From assembly GCF_024323335.1 (NCBI RefSeq), contig NC_066583.1, positions 361,466,377-361,530,376 of the forward strand: DNA of 64,000 bases, given 5' to 3'. Positions within the stretch are counted from its first letter, which is position 1; each line of letters begins with the position of its first letter. A model generated the notes under the pieces. That model did not search any database and was not told where the DNA came from. It saw only the letters and a program-made list of their open reading frames with translations. Positions 43,795 through 55,391 of the stretch are shown here, piece after piece. A program made the translations under genes and the position numbers. The stretch comes from Lathyrus oleraceus (taxonomy: Eukaryota > Streptophyta > Magnoliopsida > Fabales > Fabaceae).

Positions 43795-45639
43795 ATGTCA
43801 GAAACTAACACGGATGAAGTACCACGAGGAACTTTATCCACTACGTAAACAGTAGTCTCACAGGTTGCCACTTTGCCACCGATGACAAGTGCAGCCCTAA
43901 CCATGTCGACTACGGGTGCGGTTGGAACATCAATTCCTTAGCCTCCACCAGGGGGTTCAGGATCAACGATAACGACGTTCAGACCTTATGTGCCTCGCTT
44001 TGGTACCACAGATCCTCTTTATGGAATTCCGTATTCTTTAATGCAAGGATACCAGTCGACATCCAGTGCAACACTGTTTTCAGATACAAATACTCCCTTG
44101 CAAGGATCGGCGCAAGGGGGCAACATGAGGAATAATACTCAGAACAAAACCATGCTGTTGTCGAACACTTCAGTAGCGGTGTTAAGACATCAAATGGACG
44201 ATAGTAGCCATGAATTGGTTAACATGTTGACCAACCAGATGGGCACAGTCTTTAATCCACTAATACAAGAATCTGCTGAAACAAATAGGTAGGTAGCGAA
44301 CCAATTGACACGCTTGTGCAATTTTTTGGGGGAACCGGCTCGACAGATGACGCAAATGATTAGACCGGATGTTCCTGTGCAGATGGAGATAGGGGCAGCG
44401 GAGGAGGAGACAGTCCATGAAGGACAAATCATTAGACCCCTTCAAAATCAAGGCGTCGAATCAGGAGTCGCGGGATGTAACTAGATGATAATGGTTAACC
44501 GACACCAGGATGCTGATCAAATTGTCGATCAACATCGACAAGAAGACTTGGCAGTGGAAAATAATTTGACAACTATTGTCGAAAGGATTATGGCTAGAAA
44601 TGGCATGGGTGCTACATTGCAAAGGCCATTATACGCCTCCCCGTTAGCTGAGTTTATTCTCCAAGCCGAGGCGCCCAGGGTGATGAAAGTGCCCAAGTAC
44701 ACTAAATTTGAGGGAGAGTCTGGTGAATCGACAATAGAGCACGTTGCCAAATACTTAACAGAGTCAGGAGATTTAACTCATAATGAATGTTTGAGAGTAA
44801 AAAACTTCCCCTCCTCGCTAACTAAGGCTGCCTTCACATGGTTTACTTCGTTGGCCCCAAGTTCAATCGATTCGTGGGCCAGATTAGAAAAGAAGTTCCA
44901 TGAACAGTTTTACGAAGGACACTCCAAAATTAGTTTGGTAGAATTGTCTAGTATCAAGAGAAGGTTTACCGAGAGCATCGATGATTATCTGAATCGTTTT
45001 AGGTCCTTAAAGGCTAGGTGTTTTACGCAAGTGCCAGAACATGAACTAGTTCAAATGGCCGCAGGAGGTTTAGATTATTTCATTAGGAAGAAGATAGATC
45101 CAACTTTTGTGAAAAGTATGTCACAACTGGCTGATAGAGTTTAACATCTAGAACGGCTAAGGTTAGAGAAAGTTAGGCACAATAAGTCTAAGAAAGAAAA
45201 GTTAGCGTTTGTCGAATACGACGCGACATACCCAATACGTGAGGCTGATTATGCTTCATCGACCGACTTAGAAATCGACGTGGGTGAACTAAAGCCAGGG
45301 TCCGCCTATGAATGTCGATCATTGCTGCCTGCACAAGGAAGAAATCCTGTCGAACACAACCCAAAATTCCCTTCGAAAACTTATACTTTCGATGTGTCGA
45401 AATGTGAGGAAATTTTTGACTTATTGGTCAAAGATGGGCAAATGGTGGTACCTCCTGGTACTAAAATGCCACCGTTAGAACAGAGACAGAAAAGAGGGTT
45501 TTGTAAGTATCATAACTATCTTGGTCATAATACCTCTAATTGTTACCTTTTCAGGGATTTGGTTCAGAAAGCAATTCAAGAAGGCAGGCTGAAATTTGAT
45601 GGCCGCAAAATGAAGATCGACGCTGATCCTCTTCACTAG
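43795..45639 (+). pseudogene. gag: Gag region of element E
   Basis: A single frame from ATG 43795 runs with stops at 43846, about 43936, 44290, 44482, 45142 and 45637. The capsid domain is at about 44640-45144 (VPKYTKFEGESGESTIEHVAKY; FTWFTSLAPSSIDSWARLEKKF; IDDYLNRFRSLKARCF), Retrotrans_gag type. A zinc-knuckle-like motif C-X2-H-X4-H-X4-C occurs in CKYHNYLGHNTSNC (about 45502-45543). Protein unlike C and D gag. Confidence 0.8.
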
Positions 45640-47175
45640 GAGGAAGCCCTATTCGTGGAGCCAGTCGAGATCAACATGGTCGAGATCACCGAATATGATG
45701 AGGCCAATATGCTGGAGCAAACTGGGGAAAGCCTAGATGTCAATATAACTGAAGTTTACCCAAGGGCTGATGAAGACTTGGTGGATTTTCTGTATCACTG
45801 CAAGAACAAGGGTTCACAAGTGTGCCTGTGCCCGAGATATGGTGCTATCATCGACAAAATAGCGGCGGAGAATTTCCAGAAGCTGCAATTAGGTAAAAGC
45901 AAAAGGAATGTACCGACCAGGGGTTACCAGAATGAAAGAGGCTCAAAAAAGGCTGTGGGAAATAAGCAAGTAAGGCTTAAAATCTTTGTACCGTCGGCAA
46001 GTGCCCCTAGAGGTACTTGGATCAAGCCTCAGGAAAAACAAGACACTCCACAAGGTGTTGCTGCTTCTAGAGGAGGTCTAGCAATCAACTACAGGCGGGA
46101 GTTTAAGTCTGAAAAAAAGACTCATGTCTTTGAGAACTATTTGGGGAAGAACCCCATGTCGAGGACTCAATGGAGACGTTTATAGAGGCATAAACAGGCT
46201 GAAAGAGAAGCTGCAACAGGCATGACCAGCGAGGCGAATGATGGGAAGAAAATTGTTGTGAAAGTCGACAAAGCAGCGAAGGAACGAATAAGAGAGTACG
46301 TCCGTCGACCAACTGAAAAATGTTCTGAAGAAGTGACTGATGACTTCAATTCAGAATCTGAAGCAAGTCTAGACATCTTGGTCAACGTGGTGTCAATCCT
46401 ACCACAAGAATAAAAATGTGTGACTGAAGTCGAAGAGTCGGTAGACGATGCTGACGCTGAAGAAATGGCTTTGTACCAACCAAGGTGCTATTTTATGCTG
46501 AACGATGGGTCTGCTGAAAGCCAAGAGGCAGTGTTCGAGAGACCAACGATGAACATGAAAAATCATTTGAAACCACTACTGATAAGGGCCAAAGTGGAAG
46601 GCGTAACGGTCAATAAAGTCTTGGTCGATTGTGGTGCCACGGTTAACATCATGCCGCACCATATTCTGAGGAAGATTGACAACTATGATACCGACATCAG
46701 ATCTAATAACGTGGTTTTGTCGGACTATGGAGGAAAGACGAAAAGCACCATGGGAGTGATTATGGTGAATATCACGGTGGGTTCAGTAACCAGACCGACA
46801 CTATTCATGGTGATAGACGCTAAGCCAAGTTACAACTTGCTATTTGGCAGAGAGTGGCTACATGGCGTCGAAGCTATACCATCTTCAGCGCACCTAAGGT
46901 TGGTGATTTGGAGAGATAATGGGGTGGCCAAAAATATCAAAGCCGACCAAGGGTACTTTATGGCTGACGTGAATAATGTTGGCAAGAAGGAGTTTGAAAG
47001 AAAGCTGGCCAACATCTGTCCTTGTTTTCTAGCTGAGGATGTGTATGCTAATCTGAGTGAAGCGTTCGTCTCTCTAACTCTGCACGAGACTCACGGTTTC
47101 ATTTGGGATGTGGAACGCTTGGATGATCCACCCTACACTGGTATCTGGCCGACAGGCTGGGGGGGACGTCACTGA
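45640..47175 (+). pseudogene. pro: Protease region of element E
   Basis: It continues the gag frame, with stops at 46183 and 46411. The protease phrase LVDCGATVNIMPHHIL (about 46621) has DCG where retropepsins have DTG or DSG, then a retropepsin-like body to LLFGREWLHGVEAI. A run of seven G at about 47159-47165 precedes the stop at 47173, and the RT frame starts one register away, so a 1-nt slip in this run probably split the polyprotein. Confidence 0.75.
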
Positions 47176-48954
47176 TGATGTATGAGTTAGAAGCTCTAAG
47201 AAAAATTTCGGCATACGTTGCTGAGAACAGAATAAAGTCGGCTCTAGAGGCTGAAGAAAACATGGCTGCTGAACCCTGCGCGTTAAATAAAGAAGGGCGT
47301 ATGGCTATTAGGCCAGAACCCCCAGATAAGCCAACTTTGGCTAAAAGGAACACCAACGTGCAGCGTCTGGACTGCATTTATGACAATGAACCTTTAGGGT
47401 TTGAAAAAGACCCAAAGGCACTAGAGAAAATCCGACCAAAATACCCCCTGGAAGAAGTCGACCTTAACGAGAATGGCGAGAAAAGGCCAACATACATAAG
47501 CGTCAACATCGACAAAGAACTAAAGTCTGAGATAATATCCATACATAAAGAATTTAGGGACTGTTTTGCTTGGGATTATAACGAAATGCCTGGTTTAAGT
47601 AGAGATTTGGTCGAGTTAAAGCTGCCAATAAAAGCTGGAAGAAAGCCAGGGAAGCAGACACTCAGGCGTTTCGCCCCAAAGATCATGCCAAAGATAAAAG
47701 AAGAAGTAGAAAGACTTCTGAAAATCAAGTTTTTTCAAACTGCAAGGTATGTCGAATGGTTGGCCAATATTGTGCCAGTCATAAAGAAAAATGGGTGTTT
47801 AAGAGTATGTATTGATTTTAGAGATCTAAATGCTGCCACCCCAAAAGATGAGTATGCCATGCCCGTGGCTGAAATGTTGGTCGATTCGGCCGTTGGTTTT
47901 GAATACTTAAGCATGTTAGATGGTTATGCTGGATATAACCAAATTTTTATTGCAGAAGAAGACGTGCCAAAGACGGCGTTTCGATGTCCAGGAGCCTTGG
48001 GGACATATGAGTGGGTTGTCATGCCATTCGGCTTGAAAAATGCCGGAGCAACATACCAGAGGGTAATGAACTCAATGTTCCATGATTTTATTGAAGATTT
48101 CATGCAAGTATACATTGATGATATTGTGATAAAATCAAATGGTCAACATGCTCACGTCGAAAATCTTTGAAAAGCCTTTCTGAGGATGAGGAAATGTGGA
48201 TTAAAAATGAATCCATTAAAATGAATCCATTAAAATGCGCTTTTTGTGTGCAAGCAGGCGACTTCCTTGGTTTTGTGGTGCATAAAAAGGGTATTGAAGT
48301 AAACCAAAGCAAAACAAAAGCCATTATGGACGTCAAGCCTCCGTCGACCAAAAAGGAGTTGTAATTTTTTCTGGGAAAAATAATTTTTCTTAGAAGATTT
48401 ATATCAAATCTAAGTGGCAAAACAAAAGCATTCTCCCCACTACTTCGACTGAAGAACGAGGATTTCAAGTGGCAGGATGAACACCAAGAGGCTTTCGACA
48501 AAATCAAAGAGTATTTGACTAAGCCTCAAGTACTGGCCCCTCATGTTAGGCATAGGCCAATGAGATTGTATATTGCAGCCTCAAAATCAACTATAGGAAG
48601 TATGTTAGTCCAAGAGGATGAAAAATGTGTCGAAAGACCAGTATATTACCTTAGTCGAATGCTTAATGATCCTGAAACTAGGTATAGTGATATAGAAAAA
48701 CTATGTCTATGCCTGTATTTCTCTTGTATGAAACTAAAGCAATATATCAAGCCTGTTGATGTGTACGTATCTTCCCACTTTGATATTATTAAACACATGT
48801 TATCTAAACCAATTTTGCATAGTCGAATTGGGAAATGGGATTTAGCGTTAACAGAATACTCCCTGACATACGTACCCTTGAAAGCGATGAAAGGGCAAGT
48901 AGTAGCGGATTTTCTTGTCGACCATTCAATGGTCGAAATGGCGCAGAATTACGT
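47175..48954 (+). pseudogene. pol: Reverse transcriptase and first RNase H of element E
   Basis: RT motifs: VCIDFRDLNAATPKDEY, MLDGYAGYNQI, MPFGLKNAGATYQRVM and the catalytic YIDD (48110-48121). TGA at 48168-48170. A 14-bp tandem duplication at 48206-48233 shifts the frame, and a TAA follows at 48362. RNase H (YYLSRML.. and the following LKQYIKPVDVYV region) extends to about 48930. Confidence 0.83.
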
Positions 48955-49372
48955 AGATTTAGCACCATGGAGGCTATACTTCGACGGGTCAAGACATAAG
49001 CATGGATCTGGGATAGGAGGAGTCATAATTTCTCCAAATGGAATTCCAACAGAGTTCAAATACAGAATCGAAGGGTTATGCACCAATAATGAAGCAGAAT
49101 ATGAGTCACTGATCACCAGACTTGAACTACTGCTAGAATTAGGGGCAAGGAATGTCGAAATTATGGGAGACTCGGAGTTAGTGATTAAAGAAGCATCAAA
49201 AGAGTACAAGTGTGTTAAAGAAAATTTAATCATGTACTTTGTGGTCACCATCAGATTACTCAAGCGGTTCGAGCAAGTCAATCTCCAACACATTCCACGA
49301 CAAGAAAACCAAAGAGCAAATGATTTTGGCGCAGGATGCCTCAGGGTACAAAGCATCGAAAGACCAGGATGA
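48955..49372 (+). pseudogene. Second RNase H of element E
   Basis: LYFDGSRHKHGSGIGGVIIS (Asp), NNEAEYESLITRLELL (Glu), EIMGDSELVIKEASKEY (Asp) and HIPRQENQRAND (Asp) are all present. An extra T near 49325 shifts the frame just after the last motif. It has the same position as the second RNase H of C and D. Confidence 0.8.
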
Positions 49373-50163
49373 AGACGTCCAAGTAAGAGAGAAAGTACGA
49401 GCAACAGTGTTGTCACCATCAGATTTGGCGATCGTGAAGTTGGGAGCCGTGGATACAAAACATTTTGAAATTCTGGCTGTCGACGACGGGGGGGAAAGTG
49501 ATTGGTGTAAACCGCTAGTCGATTACTTACGCAATCCCGTGGTGTCGACAAGTCGAAAGATAAAATATAGGGCCCTTAGATACGTCTTGGTAAATGATGA
49601 ATTATTCAAAAATACGGTCAAAGGAGTGTTATTAAAACGCCTAGGAGAAAATGAGGCATACGTGGCTGTTTGAAGCATACATAGCGGGGCGTGTGGGGCA
49701 CATCAAGCAGGTTTGAAGATGAAATGGCTCTTGATGTGCTCAGGAATTTATTGGCCTTCAATGCTAAGAGATTGCATTGAATTTGCTAAAGGCTGTAAAG
49801 AATGCCAATTACATGGGGGCATACAGCATGTGCCTGCAAGCGAGCTGCATACAATTGTGAAACCCTAGCCATTTTGAGGATGGGCTCTGGATGTTATAGG
49901 AGAAATAAGGCCAGCCTCGTCGAAACAACAAAGGTATGTGTTAGTTGGTGTCGACTATTTCACAAAATGGGTCCAAGCCGTAGCATTAACAAATATGGAC
50001 CAAGAGGTTGTGATAGACTTTCTCCAGAGTTACATCATTTGCAGATTTGGCATCCCAGAAACTATTACAACCGACCAAGGGTCAGTTTTCACTGGTCGAA
50101 AAGTGCAAGAGTTTGCAAAAGAAATGTGAATCAAATTACTAACCTCTACCCCCTATTACGCAC
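49373..50163 (+). pseudogene. int: Integrase 5' part of element E, cut by element D
   Basis: A frame from before the zinc finger is open to 49673 (DTKHFEIL...LRYVLVNDELFK). The zinc-binding region lies at about 49680-49810 (GHIKQ..; FAKGCKECQLHGG), then the core with LDVIGEIRPASS (first Asp), VGVDYFTKWVQAVAL and ITTDQGSVFTG (second Asp, about 50074). TGA at about 50127, then TSTPYYA, after which LTR D begins. The catalytic Glu and C-terminus are not in the window. Confidence 0.82.
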
Positions 50164-51285
50164 TGTAAGACCCCAATTTTGTCCCTAAGATCCCTCATAG
50201 CATCATATCATATCAACACATTGCCTCAAGGATCATTGTGCACCTTGCCTCCTTCCCTGTGGGTGGGCTATCTTTTTTAGAGTGATTCTTGATCACCAAG
50301 CATGTTTGCATTTGTATATCATTGCTTTTCATTTGTTTACTAACCAAAAGTACAAAAATATGTCATCTAACCTTTGTCTTGCAGATGAAGCAATCACAGG
50401 TCAAAGCAATCAAAGGCAGTCATTGAGCAATAGATGGTGGCCATTCTTGAGAATTTGGACTCCACAATCATTATCAAGAGTTCATATGAGCTATGATGTC
50501 ATGTTGAAGCAAAATCCCAAGTGGTAGAGGCTTGAATTTCATCAGAACATTGCCAGGTCATCTGAAGACCTAGAAAAGTCAACTGCCAAGTCAACTGTGG
50601 ATTTGGAGGTGGGAAGTGATTAGAAATACTTCATTCATGATCAAACAAGTCTCATTTTACATTTCAAACATCAACATTGATGAATTTAAAGTCAGGTCAA
50701 AACTTTCCAAAAATAGAAAGTGACCTATAATTCAAACCTGCCAAAAATGGAAAGGTTTTAACCTAACTTCAACTTCAAAATACATCATCAAGAAAGCTTC
50801 AAATAAAATTTTGTTGAACATGAAAGTTGTAGATCTTTCTCTCCCATTTCCAAAAAGTCCAAGATCATCAATTTCTCATGTGTGGTTAAGGAGATATGAT
50901 CAAAACATGGCCAAGTATGCATGGAGATTCAAATGAGCATAACTTCTCAACCAAAACTCCAAATTGGGTGGCTCTTTTTGCTACATTCTTATTTTGACCT
51001 CTAGTTTCCAAATCATGCAGCATATTACACCAATTATCATCACATGAACATTTGATAATTCATTGGATTTTTGGAGGGAAATCATGAAGTTTAAAATTGG
51101 TGCATGGCTTGATCTTTTTTCCACTACCATTGGCTCCAAAATGAAATTTGACGTGAATTTGAAAGCAAATTCGTGCACTGTTCACCATGCATAAGGTGAA
51201 AATCCCAATTTTGCACAAACACCTCATTTTGCTAATTCCACTTACCAATTGGCTAAACATGATTAGAAGAGTGATTAGTAGGAGG

Positions 51286-51293
51286 TATAAAAC
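51286..51293 (+). promoter_or_regulatory. TATA box of LTR D
   Basis: TATAAAAC, about 1.1 kb into the LTR, same relative position as in F and B. Confidence 0.6.
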
Positions 51294-53277
51294 AAAAACC
51301 CTAACTGTTTTTCATGAGCAACAATCACAATTTCAGATCTAGATCAAAACACCAAAAATTTTCTCTCAAAATTTCTTGCAATTTCTCCACATTCAATCCA
51401 TTCCTCTTGCTTAATTCTTGTTTCTGAGGTGTTCTTGAGCAGGATTGTACGTGGAATCGAAGCAAACAGTGCAAGATTGAAGCCTACACCAAGCTTGAAG
51501 CAACAATGGTGAATCAAGATTTTGGTGAGATCGTGTGCAGTTGAGCTTCAATCCCTTCTCCAATCACTTGTACAAGCATCCTGGAAGAACATTGAAGCAT
51601 CACAAGGCCTTAGATCCATCGAATTCCAGTTCTGCACTTCAAAGAGGTTACAAATCGATCTCTCTAATTCTTAAAATTCTTATGCTATTGTTGTTGATCT
51701 TTTGATGCTGAGTATTCTGAGCTTTGAACCATGGAATTTCGTGCAATATTGAATGAGTTAGGGTTGTTTAAAGTTTTGTGCATGAATGTTGTTGAATTCG
51801 ATTTGCTCATGATAGTTGGAATTAGGCTAAACCATGCATGGATTCGTGACCTAGAATGAAGGATCTACGTGTTAGTATGCTTGATTATGAATTTTGGAAA
51901 AATTGTTCTTGCTGCATATCACTGTTCATGCATTCACGATGAAGATGATGATGTTCATGATTAGGCCATGTTTTTTGAACTTTCTGGAACATAAATCCGT
52001 TGCTGTAGGTGTTTGTTTAGGGTTAGCGTGTGATTGGTCCAGGTCGTTGCCATGCTAGCGTTTCTATTGGTCCATGTTCGTCTGACTATGCCACATGTAC
52101 TTTGACCGTGCCACTAGGATAAGTGAAACGCATCGTTTCAAGGCCAAGACGCGCATATTTGAAATGCCACTTAGTTCGATTCCGGCCTACAACAAATATT
52201 TCAAATGCCATGCTATATTTTCCATTTCCCTCCTATTTCATATCCATGCTTCACATGTTGATTTTTAATTTTTCATCATCTTACAAAAATCATATTAAAT
52301 TGAATAATCATCCAAAAATTGCCAGGCTTTTTGCATTGTGTTGCATTTTTTGTCTATTATTCTTTGATTATTAATTTCAAAATTGTGCTTGGCTGGATTT
52401 CATTTTGTGCTAGGGTATATGAGCATGTATCCATTTTGTACCTTGCCTTGCTATATCATTTGTGAAATGCTGGTCTTTGATCCAATGAATCTGAAAATTT
52501 GCATGATGAAACTAGACTCATTGATTGACATTTTAGTGTTGATTTGGTATTTTTACCATTTATCATTTCTGTTTTATGATCATGTTAAGTTGGTGTGGCA
52601 ATTTGTGTCACACCTTTGCTTGTTCAACTTGTGTGATGTGTTTGCCATGCCAAATGATCTCCAATACCTTTGATTTTTTGTATGATGCATATTATGAATG
52701 TTGTGAATGAGCATGAGTTTTCTTGGAATTATTTGAATCATTTCTGATTTAATTGAGATTTTTCATTCTGGTTGGTCACATTTGAGTTTTAAAATTGCCT
52801 TGAACTTCAATTGATCATGAAATGCTTTTGGTTAATGATATTGATGTGAGACCTTTTAGATTGTTTCAAGATATGTTTGAAGTTGATTCATGTTAATTTT
52901 CAGCTTCTGTTTTAAATTTTTTCTCCACCTTTTACCCTAGGCTTTGACCTAGTGGTTGGTTGCTTATCTTTGAGCTTTGATTTCAGGTTGAACAATCCAA
53001 GTTCCATAGTTGTTGATGCTTCATCACTTGAGCATTTGATGTTTACTTTTGATTACTAACATTGTGTGTTTTGTAGGGTTGATAACTCATTTGAGTTTGA
53101 CTTTTGGTTTATGCCTTGCACATTGGGTTTGACTGTTGATATTAATTGTTTGTCTGTTTGTCTGAACTTTGTACTGATTTGCTTGATGTTTCCACAGGTG
53201 CATAAGTTGCTTTATGTTCATATTGAACTTAGCTTTGCTTGGTTGCTTAACCACTTAGGTATAACCTCTAATCTTCA

Positions 53278-53655
53278 TGTAGTCTGGAAGACCTACTGTT
53301 ATTGGTAGGCACCTGTCTGAAGCCCTCCTTTAGAGGCCATGTTCTTGTATGTTTAAGTTTGTGCTAAGCAGGAAAAGTCCTCTTATGAGGCAATTGGCAG
53401 ATAAAAGAGATGTGTAATCCATCTCCTGCTATTCAGTGTGTCATTCCTTTTCTCACACAATATGTTGATGCATTGTGAATATTAACCCAAGATCCATAGA
53501 GTCAATCACTTGTGGAGAAGAGTTCCAACTTTCTGAACTCCCACACTTTCTATTATCTGAAGCTCTTCCTGACCAGGGATAAGAGCTATGAGGCACACCC
53601 CTCATCTCCATTTCATCTGCTTCACCCTAACTCTCAATGTTAGGGTTAAGAGCTC
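53278..53655 (+). other. Conserved multi-hairpin block, D copy
   Basis: CCTAC/GTAGG (53292-53309), CCTCTTATGAGG (53379-53390), GAGATG/CATCTC (53407-53425), GAGTTC/GAACTC (53520-53540), ATGAGG/CCTCAT (53588-53605) and CCCTAAC/GTTAGGG (53625-53645). Arms differ from B and F but still pair. Confidence 0.75.
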
Positions 53656-53849
53656 AAATTACCCCATTCCAGTTGACTGTAAAGTCTAAACTTGCTTGAG
53701 CCTAATTGATTGTATATAGTGTGTGCTAACTGACTTGTTTGCTTACTTGATTCATCTGTGCATATTTGCTTATGTGTGCCTTTGTGCATTTATCATCATT
53801 AATTGTATATCATTGCATGATCATTGTTCATTATTTTGTGACATCTTTG

Positions 53850-54365
53850 TCTTGTCCATTGAGGAGTCAATCATAAGTCCATTTATTGGCAGTTGTTTCC
53901 TATGACCATTGAGGAGTCAATCATAAGTCCATTTATTGGCAATTGTTTCCTATGATTTGGTAGGAGTCGAGTGTAAGACCATTTATTGGCAACTTGTTTC
54001 CTCTTTCTTATTGCATTTGTTTTGCTTGTTGTATGTTGAGGAGTCAATTGTAAGTCCATTTATTAGCAGTTGTTTCCTATGATCATTCTTGGAGATTGGT
54101 ATAAGTCCAGTTGTTTGGCATCTGATATCCATGTTTGTTTTTGCTTTGTGAGATTAGTATAAGTCCAGTTGATTGGCATCTGATATCCTTGTTTCTCTGC
54201 TTTGTGAGACTAGTATAAGTCCATAGATTGGCATCTGGTATCCATGTTGCATTTGTTATCTTTGTTTTGTGAGACTAGTGTAAATCCATTGATTGGTATC
54301 TGGTATCCCGCTTGTTTTGTGAGATTGGAATAAGTCCATTGATTGGCATCCGGTATCCATTTGCT
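53850..54365 (+). repeat. LTR minisatellite, about nine units (D)
   Basis: Units of about 45-60 bp share GTATAAGTCCA...GATTGGCATC.GGTATCC or the variant AATCATAAGTCCATTTATTGG. It is in the same LTR position as the minisatellites of A, B and F but more expanded. Confidence 0.8.
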
Positions 54366-55373
54366 TTGTTTATCTGTTATTTGCTCATTGCCTATTCCTA
54401 AGGAATCACTTAGATCATCTACATATGATCTCAATAGGTGAACATCTAAGAAGTTTTACATCCCTTAACCCATCCTTTTGTTTCTTTAAACCTCCATTTG
54501 CATGTTAACTCAAACCTGAAAACTATTGTGCAAACATTTTCATTTCTTTTCAAAATAGAAACCCGGGTCTTAAGCCCTTGATTTTCAAACTTCACTTTTG
54601 ATTATACTTCTTTTTGAATTGAATCCTAATCATACTTTGACCATATTTTGTGAATACTCATAATCAATTAACTTCACTCATTCAATTGTTTCGTGGCTTA
54701 GTCCATTCTTGATATGTTTTCATACATTAGCCATAGGTTTCAATTATCATAGTGGTTGATGTAAATCTCACCACATCCTTAGTGAGTTGATTGTAAGTAT
54801 TCCATACTTATTATAGGGTTAACCCCTCACTAGTATGTTGAAGCTATCCTCGCATGGTGGATTGTTGATTCAGGTTGAGTTTTATCCCGTTGATAATGAC
54901 AAACCTTAGGGCTCTTGTCTTAAAATCAATTCACTCATATTTTGGAAATCTTTTAGCCGAACTACAACGTTTTGATCCTTACCTTCCATGGGAAGGTACG
55001 TAGGCAACGGGTTCATCCGTTCAAACACAAAAATAATAACTTGTATATTCTTTTCTCATCTTCCCAATCATGTTTGCACAATAATATTTTCATAAACAAA
55101 TAACATTTCGTACAACAAGTGTGAAAAGGGCTCCCTAGGAGTACCTAGGACGTTTTGGGTGCCTAACACCTTCCCATTGCGTAATTAACCCCTTACCCAG
55201 ATTCTCTGATCTTTTCATTGGTTTTCTATGTGTGAAACTTCTTTGGCTTTTGTTCGCTTTTTAGCCATTCCTTAGGATAAATAAAAGTGCGGTGGCGACT
55301 CGATTTCTTTGTATGCTTTGCTTTTGATTTAGTCAATAAATCATAAAGTGACGAATACACCGCTACAGAAAAG

Positions 55374-55391
55374 TGGCGACTCTGCTGGGGA
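55374..55391 (+). other. Primer-binding site of D
   Basis: TGGCGACTCTGCTGGGGA, six bases (GAAAAG) after the LTR end, identical to B and C. Confidence 0.92.

Larger units (their letters stand above)
43090..50163 (+). mobile_element. Element E: decayed non-Ogre Tat-clade Ty3/gypsy element, 3' part beyond D
   Basis: Probable LTR 43090-43697, then gag, protease, RT, RNase H, second RNase H and integrase in the usual gypsy order, with no Ogre ORF1 and no intron seen. Proteins are clearly different from C and D. The second RNase H places it in the Tat clade, perhaps Retand-like (inference). At least a dozen stops or frameshifts. Cut in integrase by element D; the remainder should lie beyond the window. 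Confidence 0.8.
50164..55367 (+). repeat. 5' LTR of element D
   Basis: It begins TGTAAGACCCCAATTTTG and ends ACACCGCTACA; 5204 bp. TATA at 51286-51293. The multi-hairpin block at 53278-53655 is of the A/B/F type, while the last 900 bp resemble LTR C. A stem-loop module ACCTTCC/GGAAGGT followed by ACGTAGGCAAC is near 54980. PBS-like site at 55293-55301. Confidence 0.92.

Noticed and set aside
43990..44292. Stand-alone 100-codon gene
   Set aside because: It is one segment of the E gag frame, which continues in the same register before and after with stops.
47159..47175. Programmed frameshift at the G run of E
   Set aside because: A run of seven G next to a stop in a heavily decayed element is better explained by a 1-nt indel; no pseudoknot or conserved slip site is visible.
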